Source: Aquabacterium sp. (GTDB lineage: Bacteria; Pseudomonadota; Gammaproteobacteria; Burkholderiales; Burkholderiaceae_C). Taken from it: a DNA stretch of 64,000 nt. Where the stretch lies: assembly GCF_016234775.1 (NCBI RefSeq), contig NZ_JACRAH010000008.1, positions 1-64,000 on the forward strand, read 5' to 3'. The position numbers were made by a program, and so were the translations under genes. This document shows, piece after piece, positions 36,698 through 44,742 of this stretch. The stretch's first letter is position 1; each line of letters begins with the position of its first letter. The notes under the pieces were generated by a model. It was not told the DNA's origin. It did not search any database and saw only the letters and a list, made by a program, of their open reading frames with translations.

Positions 36698-37621
36698 ATG
36701 TCGATGGACGATCGCGACGGCAAGATCTGGATGGACGGCGAAATGGTGGAGTGGCGCGATGCCAAGATCCACGTGCTGACCCACACGCTGCACTACGGCT
36801 GTGGCGCCTTCGAAGGCGTGCGCGCCTACAACACGGTCAACGGCCCGGCGATCTTCCGCCTGCGCGAGCACACCGAGCGCCTGTTCAACAGCGCCAAGAT
36901 CCTGCGCATGCCCATGCCCTTCACGCAAGAGCAGATCAGCCAGGCTCAACTCGATGTGGTCAAGGCCAACAACCTCGAGAGCGGCTACATCCGCCCTCTG
37001 GTGTGGCTGGGCTCTGAAAAGCTGGGCGTGAGCCCCAAGGGTGCCAAGGTGCACGTCATGGTGGCCGCCTGGACTTGGGGCGCCTACCTGGGCGAAGAGG
37101 GCATGAAGCGTGGCATCCGCGTCAAGACCTCCAGCTACACCCGCCACCACGTCAACATCACGATGACGCAGGCCAAGGCGGTGAGCAACTACACCAACTC
37201 CATCCTGGCCAATATGGAAGCCACGGATGACGGCTACGACGAAGCCATGCTGCTGGACAGCGCCGGTTTCGTGTCCGAAGGCGCTGGTGAGAACCTGTTC
37301 ATCATCAAGAACGGCGTGATCTTCACGCCTGACCTGTCGGCGGGCGCCCTGAACGGCATCACCCGCAACACCATTTTCGCGATCGCCAAGGACATGGGTC
37401 TGGAGATCAAGGAAAAGCGCATCACCCGCGACGAGGTCTACATCTGTGATGAGGCCTTCTTCACCGGCACCGCCGCTGAAGTGACCCCGATCCGCGAACT
37501 GGACCGCGTCCAGATCGGCATTGGCTCGCGCGGCCCCATCACCGAGAAGATCCAGGCGGCGTTCTTTGACATCGTCAACGGCCGCAATCCCAAGTACGCC
37601 GAGTGGCTGACCAAGGTCTGA
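36698..37621 (+). CDS. ilvE: Branched-chain amino acid aminotransferase
   Basis: PLP fold-type IV transaminase for valine, leucine and isoleucine. 307 residues, the usual IlvE length. GKIWMDGEMVEWRDAKIHVLTHTLHYGCGAFEGVRAY is the typical N-terminus. The PLP-binding Lys lies in MTQAKAVSNY-type sequence around residue 160, and EGAGENLFIIKNGV follows. ATG at 36698 has GAGAGGAT upstream. A TACAAT -10-like box at 36628-36633 would give a transcript start near 36640, arguing against the track start at 36644. Confidence 0.93.
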   Translation: MSMDDRDGKIWMDGEMVEWRDAKIHVLTHTLHYGCGAFEGVRAYNTVNGPAIFRLREHTERLFNSAKILRMPMPFTQEQISQAQLDVVKANNLESGYIRPLVWLGSEKLGVSPKGAKVHVMVAAWTWGAYLGEEGMKRGIRVKTSSYTRHHVNITMTQAKAVSNYTNSILANMEATDDGYDEAMLLDSAGFVSEGAGENLFIIKNGVIFTPDLSAGALNGITRNTIFAIAKDMGLEIKEKRITRDEVYICDEAFFTGTAAEVTPIRELDRVQIGIGSRGPITEKIQAAFFDIVNGRNPKYAEWLTKV

Positions 37622-37641
37622 TAGATCCCAAGGACACCTCC

Positions 37642-37857
37642 ATGAGCAACACGCAAAAACCGAAGGCTGTGGTGGAAGTGACGGCGGCCGACGTGCAGGG
37701 CCCCGGCGTGGTCTTCTGCCCGAACCCGAAGATGCCGATCTGGAATCACCATCCCCGCGTCTACATCGACGTGGCCCACGAAGGCGAGGGCACCTGCCCT
37801 TATTGCGGCACCGTCTACAAGGTCAAGGAAGGCGAGCACATCGGCCACGGCCACTGA
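37642..37857 (+). CDS. Zinc-finger CHCC-type small protein
   Basis: 71-residue protein with the zf-CHCC layout: FCPNPKMPIWNHHPRVYI, then GTCPYCGTVY. This is the NDUFS6-like zinc-binding fold common in Burkholderiales downstream of ilvE; the role is undefined. ATG at 37642 (AGGACACCTCC upstream) gives the family length; the track start at 37603 runs into the ilvE stop region. It shares a transcript with ilvE and is followed by a terminator. Confidence 0.88.
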   Translation: MSNTQKPKAVVEVTAADVQGPGVVFCPNPKMPIWNHHPRVYIDVAHEGEGTCPYCGTVYKVKEGEHIGHGH

Positions 37858-37876
37858 GCTTCGCGTTTGCTTCAAC

Positions 37877-37908
37877 AAAAGCCCGGTCTTGTGCCGGGCT
37901 TTTGTGTT
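37877..37908 (+). terminator. Intrinsic terminator after ilvE-zinc finger unit
   Basis: AAAAGCCCGG-TCTTGTG-CCGGGCTTTTGTG: a 10-bp stem including an A/T base, with a T-run. Located 20 bp after the zinc-finger gene. Confidence 0.88.
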
Positions 37909-37967
37909 TCTGGGCGGGCTATTTCCTGCGATACGGGAATGCCCGGGGTGTGGTGCCCCGTGTGCCA

Positions 37968-38011
37968 GGGGGAATACACGCAAGCTGACCGCATTCCCCC
38001 TTTTCAAGGGG
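37968..38011 (+). promoter_or_regulatory. Two mutually exclusive hairpins in the PEP-CTERM gene leader
   Basis: Stem A pairs GGGGGAAT (37968-37975) with ATTCCCCC (37993-38000) and is followed by TTTT. Stem B pairs CCCCTT (37997-38002) with AAGGGG (38006-38011). They share bases, so only one can form. The arrangement is like an attenuator 74 bp upstream of the PEP-CTERM gene start. Confidence 0.4.
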
Positions 38012-38084
38012 TTTCATCACCCTGTTGAGATCATGGAAACTGTGACCAATTTCACAATTTCTTGCCTTTCAGGGGGCTCGGGTC

Positions 38085-38927
38085 ATGATCAACAAATCAC
38101 TTGCAGCCTCGGTGCTGGCACTGGTTGCCGGCTTGTCCGTATCGGGTGCTGCGCGCGCCGAGAAGCTGATGCAGGTCACGGTCACCGGCACGATTTCGTC
38201 CGGCTACGACGCCTATCTGAACTCGGTCTACACCGGCCCCCATACCGGCTACAACCTCAACGGTATGGCCGCCAGCGTCTCCGTCATTTACGACGCGGAT
38301 CTGGCCAGGCCCAACTACCCAGGCAACGAGCCGAACTGGTACTTCTATCACGCACCGGCCTACCCCAGCTTCCTGGGGACGGTGGGCAATGGCCCCATCC
38401 GCTCGGCGAGCTTCACGGTCAATGGCGTCACTTTGGCCGTGGATGTGAGCGGTGCCAGCGAGTATCACCGCCTGTTTGTGGAGAATCCCAAGAACGACCC
38501 GGTATGGGGGCAGGGCGACAGCTACGGCCTGTTTGGCATGGATGCGCGCACGGCCTGGTGCCCTAATGATGGGCAATGCGCTGAAAAGGTTCAGATCTCG
38601 GCTTACCAGCGTTATGGCGACGACATGTTCGGCGGCCAACGCAACTTCGATCCGGCCAACAGCTTCACCGCCCTGGCAGCACCCAGTCGTGTGTTCGAGG
38701 CGAGCGTGCGCTTGATTCAGAACGGCATGTGTCTGGATGGTGGTTCCAGGGCTGGTCTTTGCCCTGAGGGCCGTTTCAACGACGGCAACACCCATTGGGT
38801 GGAGTTCGTGATCTCGGGCACCTCACTGAAAGTGTCGGAGGTTTCGGCCGTGCCGGAACCTGGCGCCATCGCCATGGTCCTGGCTGGGGTGGCCGTGGTG
38901 GTGTCGCGTCGCCGCAAGGTGGCTTGA
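38085..38927 (+). CDS. PEP-CTERM sorting-domain exported protein
   Basis: 280-residue exported protein. Signal peptide MINKSLAASVLALVAGLSVSGAARA, then a secreted beta-rich region of unknown fold. The C-terminal sorting signal is VPEPGAIAMVLAGVAVVVSRRRKVA: the PEP motif, a hydrophobic helix and a basic tail, recognised by exosortase. It is the only such protein in the window and a plausible client of the exosortase B at 20499-21410. Function otherwise unknown; likely surface- or exopolysaccharide-associated. Confidence 0.88.
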   Translation: MINKSLAASVLALVAGLSVSGAARAEKLMQVTVTGTISSGYDAYLNSVYTGPHTGYNLNGMAASVSVIYDADLARPNYPGNEPNWYFYHAPAYPSFLGTVGNGPIRSASFTVNGVTLAVDVSGASEYHRLFVENPKNDPVWGQGDSYGLFGMDARTAWCPNDGQCAEKVQISAYQRYGDDMFGGQRNFDPANSFTALAAPSRVFEASVRLIQNGMCLDGGSRAGLCPEGRFNDGNTHWVEFVISGTSLKVSEVSAVPEPGAIAMVLAGVAVVVSRRRKVA

Positions 38928-39040
38928 GCCTGTTTCTGCGTTCGCCAGGATCCGATCGTGTGGGTGACTGAGTTCGGATGCCTGGAGATTGCGTGAGTCG
39001 CTGAGCAGTTTCATGGACGCACTCTACAATCTGCGTCACC

Positions 39041-39925
39041 ATGAAGACCTCGCAAGAATTCGTTCTGACCCTGTCCTGCCAGGACGCCAAGGGTATCGTC
39101 CACGCCGTTTCCGGCCTGCTGTACCAGGCGGGCTGCAACATCATCGACTCGCAGCAGTTCGGTGATGTGCAAAGCGAAGACAGCACAGGCCTGTTCTTCA
39201 TGCGCGTGCATTTCGAAGCGCCGCCCCATCTGGCCAGTGTCGACACGCTGGATAACCTGTTCGGCCATGTGCGCCAGCAGTTCAGCATGACGGCGCGCAT
39301 CAACGCCCTGTCCCGCAAGCCCCGCGTGCTGATCATGGTCAGCAAGCACGGGCACTGCTTCAATGACCTGCTGTTCCGCTGGCGCTCGGGTTGGTTGCCC
39401 ATCGACATCCCGGCCATCGTCTCCAACCACCCTGATTACGCCGAGTTGGCTGCCAGCTATGGCATCCCCTTCCACCACCTGCCGCTGCCCACGGGGTCCA
39501 GCGCCGAGGTCAAGCGCGAGCAGGAAAAAATGGTCGAGGCACTGGTGGACAAGGAAGGCATCGACCTGGTCGTGCTGGCCCGCTACATGCAGATCCTCAG
39601 CCCCGAGTTCTGCGCCTTCCTCAAGGGCCGAGCCATCAACATCCACCACAGCTTCCTGCCCAGTTTCAAGGGCGCCAAGCCTTACTACCAGGCGCACGAT
39701 CGCGGTGTGAAGCTGATCGGTGCCACGGCCCACTACGTGACGGCCGATCTGGATGAAGGCCCCATCATCGAGCAGGATGTCGAGCGCGTGGACCACACCC
39801 TCAGCCCCGAGGACTTCACCGCCGTGGGCCGCGACGTCGAATGCGTGGTGCTGGCGCGTGCCGTGAAGTGGCACACCGAGCACCGCGTGCTGATGAACGG
39901 TCACAAGACCGTCGTCTTCAAGTAG
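39041..39925 (+). CDS. purU: Formyltetrahydrofolate deformylase
   Basis: Hydrolyses 10-formyl-THF to THF and formate, balancing one-carbon pools and feeding formate to PurT. 294 residues: N-terminal ACT domain (LSCQDAKGIVHAVSGLLYQAGCNI) and a formyltransferase-type domain with NIHHSFLPSFKGAKPYYQA and DLDEGPIIEQDVERVDH, containing the catalytic His and Asp. A TACAAT box at 39025-39030 lies just upstream. Confidence 0.95.
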   Translation: MKTSQEFVLTLSCQDAKGIVHAVSGLLYQAGCNIIDSQQFGDVQSEDSTGLFFMRVHFEAPPHLASVDTLDNLFGHVRQQFSMTARINALSRKPRVLIMVSKHGHCFNDLLFRWRSGWLPIDIPAIVSNHPDYAELAASYGIPFHHLPLPTGSSAEVKREQEKMVEALVDKEGIDLVVLARYMQILSPEFCAFLKGRAINIHHSFLPSFKGAKPYYQAHDRGVKLIGATAHYVTADLDEGPIIEQDVERVDHTLSPEDFTAVGRDVECVVLARAVKWHTEHRVLMNGHKTVVFK

Positions 39926-39955
39926 CAAGCTTCTTCATTTCGGCAGGACCCGACC

Positions 39956-40414
39956 ATGAACGATCCGCGCGCCCGCAAAGTCTCCCAGGCAGCCTTGATG
40001 AGCACGGCCGATGAGACCGAAGCCTCGTTTTACGAGGCCATGCAGCAAGGTAATCTGGACAAGATGATGTCCGTGTGGGCTGACGACGAAGAGATCGCCT
40101 GTGTGCATCCTGGCGGGCCGCGCGTGGTGGGGACGGTCGCTGTGCGGGCCGGGTTCGAGGCCGTGTTCGTCAATGGCCCCGTGCATGTTCAGGTGCACCA
40201 TGTGCGCCGCATGGAGACCGCCACGCTGGCCATCCACCACGTGACTGAAAAGGTACAGGCCACCACCGAGCGCGGCCTGGAAACCGCTTACGTGATCGCC
40301 ACCAATGTGTTCGTGCGCACGGCCTTGGGCTGGCGCATGGCGGCGCACCACGCCAGCGCCGGCTTGCCGCAGGACCTGCCGGACATCACCGAGCCGCGCA
40401 CCATCCTGCACTGA
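39956..40414 (+). CDS. SnoaL/NTF2-like domain protein
   Basis: 152-residue protein with a nuclear-transport-factor-2-like fold (DUF4440/SnoaL type): TEASFYEAMQQGNLDKMMSVWADDEEIACVHPGG at the N-terminal half and LGWRMAAHHASAG near the end. Families of this kind act as small enzymes or ligand-binding proteins. It is 30 bp after purU and 20 bp before the YheT-like hydrolase, so probably one operon. Specific function unknown. Confidence 0.8.
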   Translation: MNDPRARKVSQAALMSTADETEASFYEAMQQGNLDKMMSVWADDEEIACVHPGGPRVVGTVAVRAGFEAVFVNGPVHVQVHHVRRMETATLAIHHVTEKVQATTERGLETAYVIATNVFVRTALGWRMAAHHASAGLPQDLPDITEPRTILH

Positions 40415-40434
40415 ATCAGGTCGCCACTACCACC

Positions 40435-41460
40435 ATGCAGTACCGCGCTCCACACTGGCTGGCTGGCCATGGTGCTTTGGCTGGCAATGTGCAGACCATC
40501 TGGCCGGCGCTGTACAGCAAGGCGCATGTCGATCACGGCCATGTGCCCGTGGCCTATCGGCGCGAGCGCTGGGACACACCGGACGGTGACTTCATCGACG
40601 TGGATTTTCTGGCTGCCAGCAAGGTACCCGAAGAGGCCGATGCGGCCGCGAAGCCTCGCGTACAACTGGTGTTGTTCCACGGCCTGGAGGGCTCCTCGCA
40701 AAGCCACTACGCGCGCGCTTTTGCCCACTGGGCCCATGCCTTGGGCTGGGACTACGTGGTGCCGCACTTTCGCGGCTGTTCCGGCGAGCTGAACCGTGCG
40801 CCGCGTACCTATCACTCAGGTGATCACGAAGAAATCGACTGGATCCTGAGGCGCTTGTCGCTGGCGCATGTGGGCCCCACGGTGGTGGTGGGTGTGTCGC
40901 TGGGGGGCAATGCCTTGCTGCGCTGGGCGCAGGAGGCGGATGGCGAAGCCGTTCAGGTGGTCAAGGCGCTGGCGGCCATCTCGGCTCCGCTGGATCTGGC
41001 GGCTGCCGGGCATGCCTTGGGGCGTGGCTTCAACCGCCAGATCTACACGCGCATGTTCCTCAACACCATGAAGCCAAAGGCGCTGGCCAAGCTTCAGCAG
41101 TACCCGGGCCTGGCCAATGAGGCGGCCCTGCGCGCAGCGCGGGATCTGTACGAGTACGACAATGTGTTCACGGCCCCCTTGCATGGCTTTGCCAGCACGG
41201 AAGACTATTGGGCGCGGTGCTCGTCCAAACCAGGGCTCAAGGCCATGCGCGATGTGCCGGTGCTGGTGCTCAATGCCCGCAATGACCCGTTCGTGCCGGC
41301 TTCCAGCCTGCCCGGGCGCGATGAGGTAGGCCCCGCGGTGACTTTGTGGCAACCTCACGAGGGTGGGCATGTGGGCTTTCCAGCTGGTCGATTCCCGGGA
41401 CATGTCGCCGATTTGCCTCATGCGGTTGGCCACTGGTTGAAGCAACAATTGCCGGCTTGA
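40435..41460 (+). CDS. YheT/UPF0017-family alpha/beta hydrolase
   Basis: 341-residue hydrolase of the YheT group. LVLFHGLEGSSQSHYARAFAHWA gives the oxyanion region, VVVGVSLGGNALLRWAQE the nucleophile elbow (Ser), and HEGGHVGFPAG the catalytic His. FRGCSGELNRAPRTYHSGDHEEI is specific to this family. Probable esterase; the natural substrate is not known. Lies between the SnoaL-like gene and the 183-residue gene on the same strand. Confidence 0.87.
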   Translation: MQYRAPHWLAGHGALAGNVQTIWPALYSKAHVDHGHVPVAYRRERWDTPDGDFIDVDFLAASKVPEEADAAAKPRVQLVLFHGLEGSSQSHYARAFAHWAHALGWDYVVPHFRGCSGELNRAPRTYHSGDHEEIDWILRRLSLAHVGPTVVVGVSLGGNALLRWAQEADGEAVQVVKALAAISAPLDLAAAGHALGRGFNRQIYTRMFLNTMKPKALAKLQQYPGLANEAALRAARDLYEYDNVFTAPLHGFASTEDYWARCSSKPGLKAMRDVPVLVLNARNDPFVPASSLPGRDEVGPAVTLWQPHEGGHVGFPAGRFPGHVADLPHAVGHWLKQQLPA

Positions 41461-41492
41461 GCGAACAACAAGATCAGACTGAGGACACGATC

Positions 41493-42044
41493 ATGGACGA
41501 CATCGTCAAAGCCGCCTTGAAGAAGTGGCCCAATGTGCCGGACTGCTATGGCTGGCTGGCCCTGGATGCCCGCGGTGACTGGTACATGCGCGATGACCGC
41601 ATCCAGGCCACAGGCCCCTTCCCGCAAGTCAAGGGCAGCCGCATCACGCACGACAAGCTCAAGGAATTCATTCACCGCAACTACGAGCACGACGAGCAGG
41701 GCGCCTGGTTCTTCCAGAACGGCCCGCAGCGTGTCTACCTGCAACTGGAGGCCACGCCGCTGGTGTTCGGTGTGCACAAGCACGGCGAGGGCGAGCGGGC
41801 CCGCTTTGCGGTTGAATCGCATACAGGCAAGCCGGCGCACGAGATCCGCTCCAGCTGGCTGGACGAGCACGGTCGCCTCTTCCTGGATACGGATCTGGGC
41901 TTTGGCGTGGTGCGCTCGATGGACATGGATGCCGCTGCCGATGCCGTCGAGGCAGGGGTGTGGGCACCTGAGGAGATGCCCTTTGCCGACATGCCGGCAC
42001 GGTTCAACTATTGCTTGAGCCCTCAGCCCGCTGTCAAGGGGTGA
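41493..42044 (+). CDS. Conserved Burkholderiales protein of unknown function (DUF2946-type)
   Basis: 183-residue soluble protein starting MDDIVKAALKKWPNVPDCYGWLALDARGDWYMRDD. Homologues occur in many Comamonadaceae, often annotated as a DUF protein (DUF2946 from memory, not checked). It has no signal, membrane or catalytic motif I recognise. ATG at 41493 follows GAGGACACGATC; the track start at 41346 overlaps the hydrolase out of frame. Ends before a bidirectional terminator. Confidence 0.75.
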   Translation: MDDIVKAALKKWPNVPDCYGWLALDARGDWYMRDDRIQATGPFPQVKGSRITHDKLKEFIHRNYEHDEQGAWFFQNGPQRVYLQLEATPLVFGVHKHGEGERARFAVESHTGKPAHEIRSSWLDEHGRLFLDTDLGFGVVRSMDMDAAADAVEAGVWAPEEMPFADMPARFNYCLSPQPAVKG

Positions 42045-42101
42045 TGCCGCTGGGGTGCATGGTGGATGGTGCCGCCATACAAAGGCAGTGGCCAGGCAAT
42101 A

Positions 42102-42129
42102 AAAAACCGGCTCCCTGGAGCCGGTTTTT
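42102..42129. terminator. Bidirectional terminator
   Basis: AAAAACCGGCTCC-CT-GGAGCCGGTTTTT: a 10-bp perfect stem with A-run and T-run on the two sides. It serves the plus-strand DUF gene and the minus-strand cytochrome. Confidence 0.92.
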
Positions 42130-42151
42130 CATGGGCGATCAGCGCGCCGGA

Positions 42152-42688
42152 TCAGGGGGCCGAAGCAGCGGCAGCAGGTGCGGCGGGTTCGGAGAACTTG
42201 GCGCCACCAGCGTTGGCCATGTAGACCACGCCGCGTTGCACTTCCAGGTCAGAGTAATCACCGCCACCTTGAGCCGGCATGGCGTTGAAGCCCTTCAGCG
42301 CGTGCTCCAGCAGCTTGGCTTCACCTTGGGCGATGCGTGGGCCCCAGGCGGCAGCGTCACCCAACTTGGGGGCGCCCATCATGCCGGCAGCGTGGCAGTT
42401 GGTGCATGAACCCTTGTAGACCTCTTCGCCAGAGCGGGGGCCGGCGTTGGCAGACACCAGTTTGATCTCGACCGTGCCCACGGGCATGATGCGCTGCGAC
42501 ACCGCCTGGGCGCTCAGCGCATCGCTGCCTGCAGCAGACTTGTTGCTGGAGGACACATAGTTCACCAGCAGGCCGATGATGACCACCGGGATGATGAACG
42601 CAGCCAGCACGGCAGCAATCAGTTGCTGAGGGGTGCTGATCGGGCCTTGGTGGTGGCCGGACTCTTGGGATTGGGGCGCTTGGCTCAT
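42152..42688 (-). CDS. Membrane-anchored cytochrome c5-like protein
   Basis: 178-residue class I cytochrome c. One N-terminal membrane anchor (LIAAVLAAFIIPVVIIGLLVNYV) precedes the heme site GSCTNCHAAG (CXXCH) with a downstream Met ligand candidate in KGFNAMPAQGGG, typical of cytochrome c5/CytC553 types. ATG at 42688 is used; the track start at 42787 adds 33 unlikely residues. Ala/Pro-rich tail. Probably carries electrons to a terminal oxidase on the periplasmic side. Confidence 0.88.
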   Translation of the reverse strand: MSQAPQSQESGHHQGPISTPQQLIAAVLAAFIIPVVIIGLLVNYVSSSNKSAAGSDALSAQAVSQRIMPVGTVEIKLVSANAGPRSGEEVYKGSCTNCHAAGMMGAPKLGDAAAWGPRIAQGEAKLLEHALKGFNAMPAQGGGDYSDLEVQRGVVYMANAGGAKFSEPAAPAAAASAP

Positions 42689-42825
42689 GGGGTGTTCAGG
42701 AGGCGCTGGTTGTATGGATGTGACCCGGTCAGGAGGAATCCGGTCCGGCGAAAGGAGGATTATAAGTCTTGTCCCGGCCATATCCAAAAGTGGCGTGCTG
42801 CCTGACTGCTAGAATCTGGTTTGCT

Positions 42826-42901
42826 GCGCCCGTAGCTCAATGGATAGAGTACTGCCCTCCGAAGGCAGGGGTTGCTGGTTCGATCCCAGCCGGGCGCGCC
42901 A
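42826..42901 (+). tRNA. tRNA-Arg (CCG), intact, integration site of the island
   Basis: 76-nt cloverleaf: acceptor GCGCCCG/CGGGCGC, anticodon loop CTCCGAA with anticodon CCG, T-arm GCTGGTTCGATCCCAGC, encoded CCA. Its 3' 49 bases (42853-42901) are repeated exactly at 54338-54386, so this end is attL and the tRNA was restored on integration. Confidence 0.97.
42853..42901 (+). repeat. attL core: 49-bp direct repeat, left copy
   Basis: The 3' part of tRNA-Arg from TGCCCTCCGAAGG to the CCA end, identical to 54338-54386. The flanks diverge on both sides (ac/ag before, cctcc/atgaa after). Confidence 0.95.
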
Positions 42902-43081
42902 CCTCCATGAACTCGACACTGCCAAAAGCGGGTCGGGTTTTTTTGTTGTGTGGGTGCGTGTAAGTTGTTGATCTGCAAGGATTCACGATGAACCGAAGCG
43001 CATGGCAGTGTTGATCGGGGTTGGCTTTGCAAAACGTCTTTGAAATGTTTTCAGACCAGTCCAGATTTATACGGGCCATTT

Positions 43082-43105
43082 CTCCGACACTTTTCCGACA
43101 CTTTG
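43082..43105 (+). repeat. Arm-type repeat, left (CTCCGACACTT TTCCGACACTTTG)
   Basis: Two tandem CCGACACTTT units forming a 24-bp block identical to 54225-54248. A third, inverted copy TGTCGGA at 43117-43123 overlaps the integrase ribosome binding site. Probable integrase arm sites or a repressor operator. Confidence 0.75.
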
Positions 43106-43131
43106 GATGCATGACCTGTCGGAGATTGAAG

Positions 43132-44166
43132 ATGGCAAGCTTCTATAAGCGAGGCGATTACCAGTGGGAAGCGAAGGTTCGGCGTGCTGGCTTTCCAAGT
43201 CAGAGCCAGACGTTCGAGTCCAAGAGCGAGGCCCGAAACTGGGCCCACAAGCTCGAGTCCGAGATGAGGCTCGGCACGTTCGTGGCGCCGACACAGGCCA
43301 ATCAGCGGCCACTGTCGGAGTTCGTTGATCTGTACGTGAGGGATGTCACCCCGAGTCACAAAGGGGCCGGTGTCGAAGCGTTGCGGCTCAAGGCCCTGGC
43401 GCGGCACAGGTTCTTTGAGACGGCCGTTTGCAACCTGAGACCCAAGACGATCGCCGCATGGCGGGACGAACGGCTGGCCGACGTGATGCCGGCAACGGTC
43501 GTTCGCGAACTTGGTTTGCTGCAACAGGTGGTGGACCATGCCATGCGGGAGTGGGACGTGGTGATCGCCAACAACCCGTTCAAGTTGGTCAAGCGGCCCA
43601 AGGTCGTCAACGCGCGAAGCCGACGTTTGACGTTGGCCGATGTCAAAAGCGATCCGATGGCTCAGTCAGAGGAGGCTCGGTTGCTCAAGGCCTGCACCTA
43701 TTCCCCCAAGGTGCCAGGTGGGTGCAGAGTCAAATGGCTTCGCCCGATTGTCGAGTTGGCCATCGAGACGGCCATGCGCAGAGGTGAAATCTTGCGGCTG
43801 GACTGGCGCCATATCGACTTGGATGCGAGGGTGGCCTTCCTGCCTGATACGAAGAATGGCGATTCACGCCACGTTCCCTTGTCACCCGGCGCGATCGACG
43901 TACTCAAGTCCCTTGTGAAAACCGAGGGACCAGTGTTCAACGTCAGCGAGAACGCGCTCAAGTTGGCTTGGCAGCGAGCAACCAAGAGGGCGGAATTGGA
44001 TGACCTTCATTTTCATGATCTCAGGCACGAAGGCGCATCTCGGCTGGCAGAGAAACTGACGAATATCCTGGAGCTCTCAAGCGTGACGGGACACAAGGAC
44101 CTTCGGATGCTCAAGCGGTACTACCACCCGCGGCCGGAGGACTTGGCTCGCAAGTTGGCCGGGTAA
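43132..44166 (+). CDS. int: Tyrosine recombinase (island integrase)
   Basis: 344-residue phage-type integrase. The N-terminal arm-binding domain (MASFYKRGDYQWEAKVRR...) and core-binding domain precede the catalytic domain with Arg216 in ETAMRRGEILRL, His295 and Arg298 in HFHDLRHEG, His321 in VTGHKDL and the nucleophile Tyr330 or 331 in LKRYYHPR. ATG at 43132 with CGGAG upstream is preferred to the track start at 43021. It catalyses exchange between attP and the tRNA-Arg attB. All catalytic residues are intact, so the island may still excise. Confidence 0.93.
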   Translation: MASFYKRGDYQWEAKVRRAGFPSQSQTFESKSEARNWAHKLESEMRLGTFVAPTQANQRPLSEFVDLYVRDVTPSHKGAGVEALRLKALARHRFFETAVCNLRPKTIAAWRDERLADVMPATVVRELGLLQQVVDHAMREWDVVIANNPFKLVKRPKVVNARSRRLTLADVKSDPMAQSEEARLLKACTYSPKVPGGCRVKWLRPIVELAIETAMRRGEILRLDWRHIDLDARVAFLPDTKNGDSRHVPLSPGAIDVLKSLVKTEGPVFNVSENALKLAWQRATKRAELDDLHFHDLRHEGASRLAEKLTNILELSSVTGHKDLRMLKRYYHPRPEDLARKLAG

Positions 44167-44233
44167 TGGTTGGGCTGGACAGGAGGCTCTCGGAGACTCG
44201 TTGGCCCCCTGTCTACGTGGGAGCTCACCGAGT

Positions 44234-44279
44234 GATATCAGATTCACCTATCAGTATCTGATATCAACTATCAGATTCA
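44234..44279 (+). repeat. TATCAG repeat cluster with a 10-bp inverted repeat
   Basis: GATATCAGAT (44234-44243) and ATCTGATATC (44256-44265) are a perfect inverted repeat. TATCAGATTCA also occurs twice (44236-44246 and 44269-44279), with another TATCAG at 44249-44254. This looks like an operator or iteron cluster for a dimeric DNA-binding protein. Confidence 0.55.
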
Positions 44280-44319
44280 TGTATCTGCCATCACGACTCA
44301 AGGTGGCCCTATATGGGTG

Positions 44320-44742
44320 CCGTTGCTGTGCAACGGGGCAAGCAGCAGGCGCTGCGCAGCCCCCTGAGGCGCACCTGGCCCCAGCCAGGTTGCCGAAGGG
44401 CTGGGGGGGAGCCGCCAGACACAAATCGCCCCAGCGATTTGAGGCGCCCCAGCGCCGGTGTCTGAGCGGGGGGCAAAGCCCCCGCCTCCCCCACGCCGCA
44501 GGCGCGGGGGCACCCTGGGCAAAGGTGAGGCGTCCAGCCTCAGCCCATAGGGCCGAGTGGAGGGGACGTGCGAAGCACTCTCCGTAGGGAGCCTGCCGCG
44601 CAGGGTGCCCCCGCGTAGCGGGGTGCCGGTGGCGAAGCCATCGGCAGGGGGAGGCGCGACCCCGGACAGCAATCGGGCGGCAAGCCCCGCGTCCAGCGGG
44701 GATAAGGGCCGTGGGTGGCGTCCAGCCACCCCTTGAGGCCCT
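44320..44742. repeat. Dense array of short GC-capped hairpins
   Basis: At least twelve stems in about 420 bp, most closing on GC-loop-GC. Examples: CAAATCGC-CCCA-GCGATTTG, ACCTGGC-CCCA-GCCAGGT, TGAGGC-GTCCA-GCCTCA, CCCCGC-GTCCA-GCGGGG, GGGTGGC-GTCCA-GCCACCC, GTGC-GAA-GCAC, CCCCGC-GTA-GCGGGG, GGGGGC-AAA-GCCCCC. Outer stems enclose groups, e.g. CAGACAC/GTGTCTG around two hairpins and AGGGCC/GGCCCT around another. Loops recur (GTCCA three times, CCCA three times). It could be a structured RNA or a DNA-structure element. Confidence 0.7.

Noticed and set aside
38030-38084. Sigma-54 promoter before the PEP-CTERM gene
   Set aside because: A TTGC occurs but no GG lies at the -24 position.
44320-44742. 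CRISPR array
   Set aside because: No constant repeat of fixed length with variable spacers and no cas gene; stems differ in sequence.
44320-44742. Integron attC sites
   Set aside because: No GTTRRRY core sites and no cassette structure.
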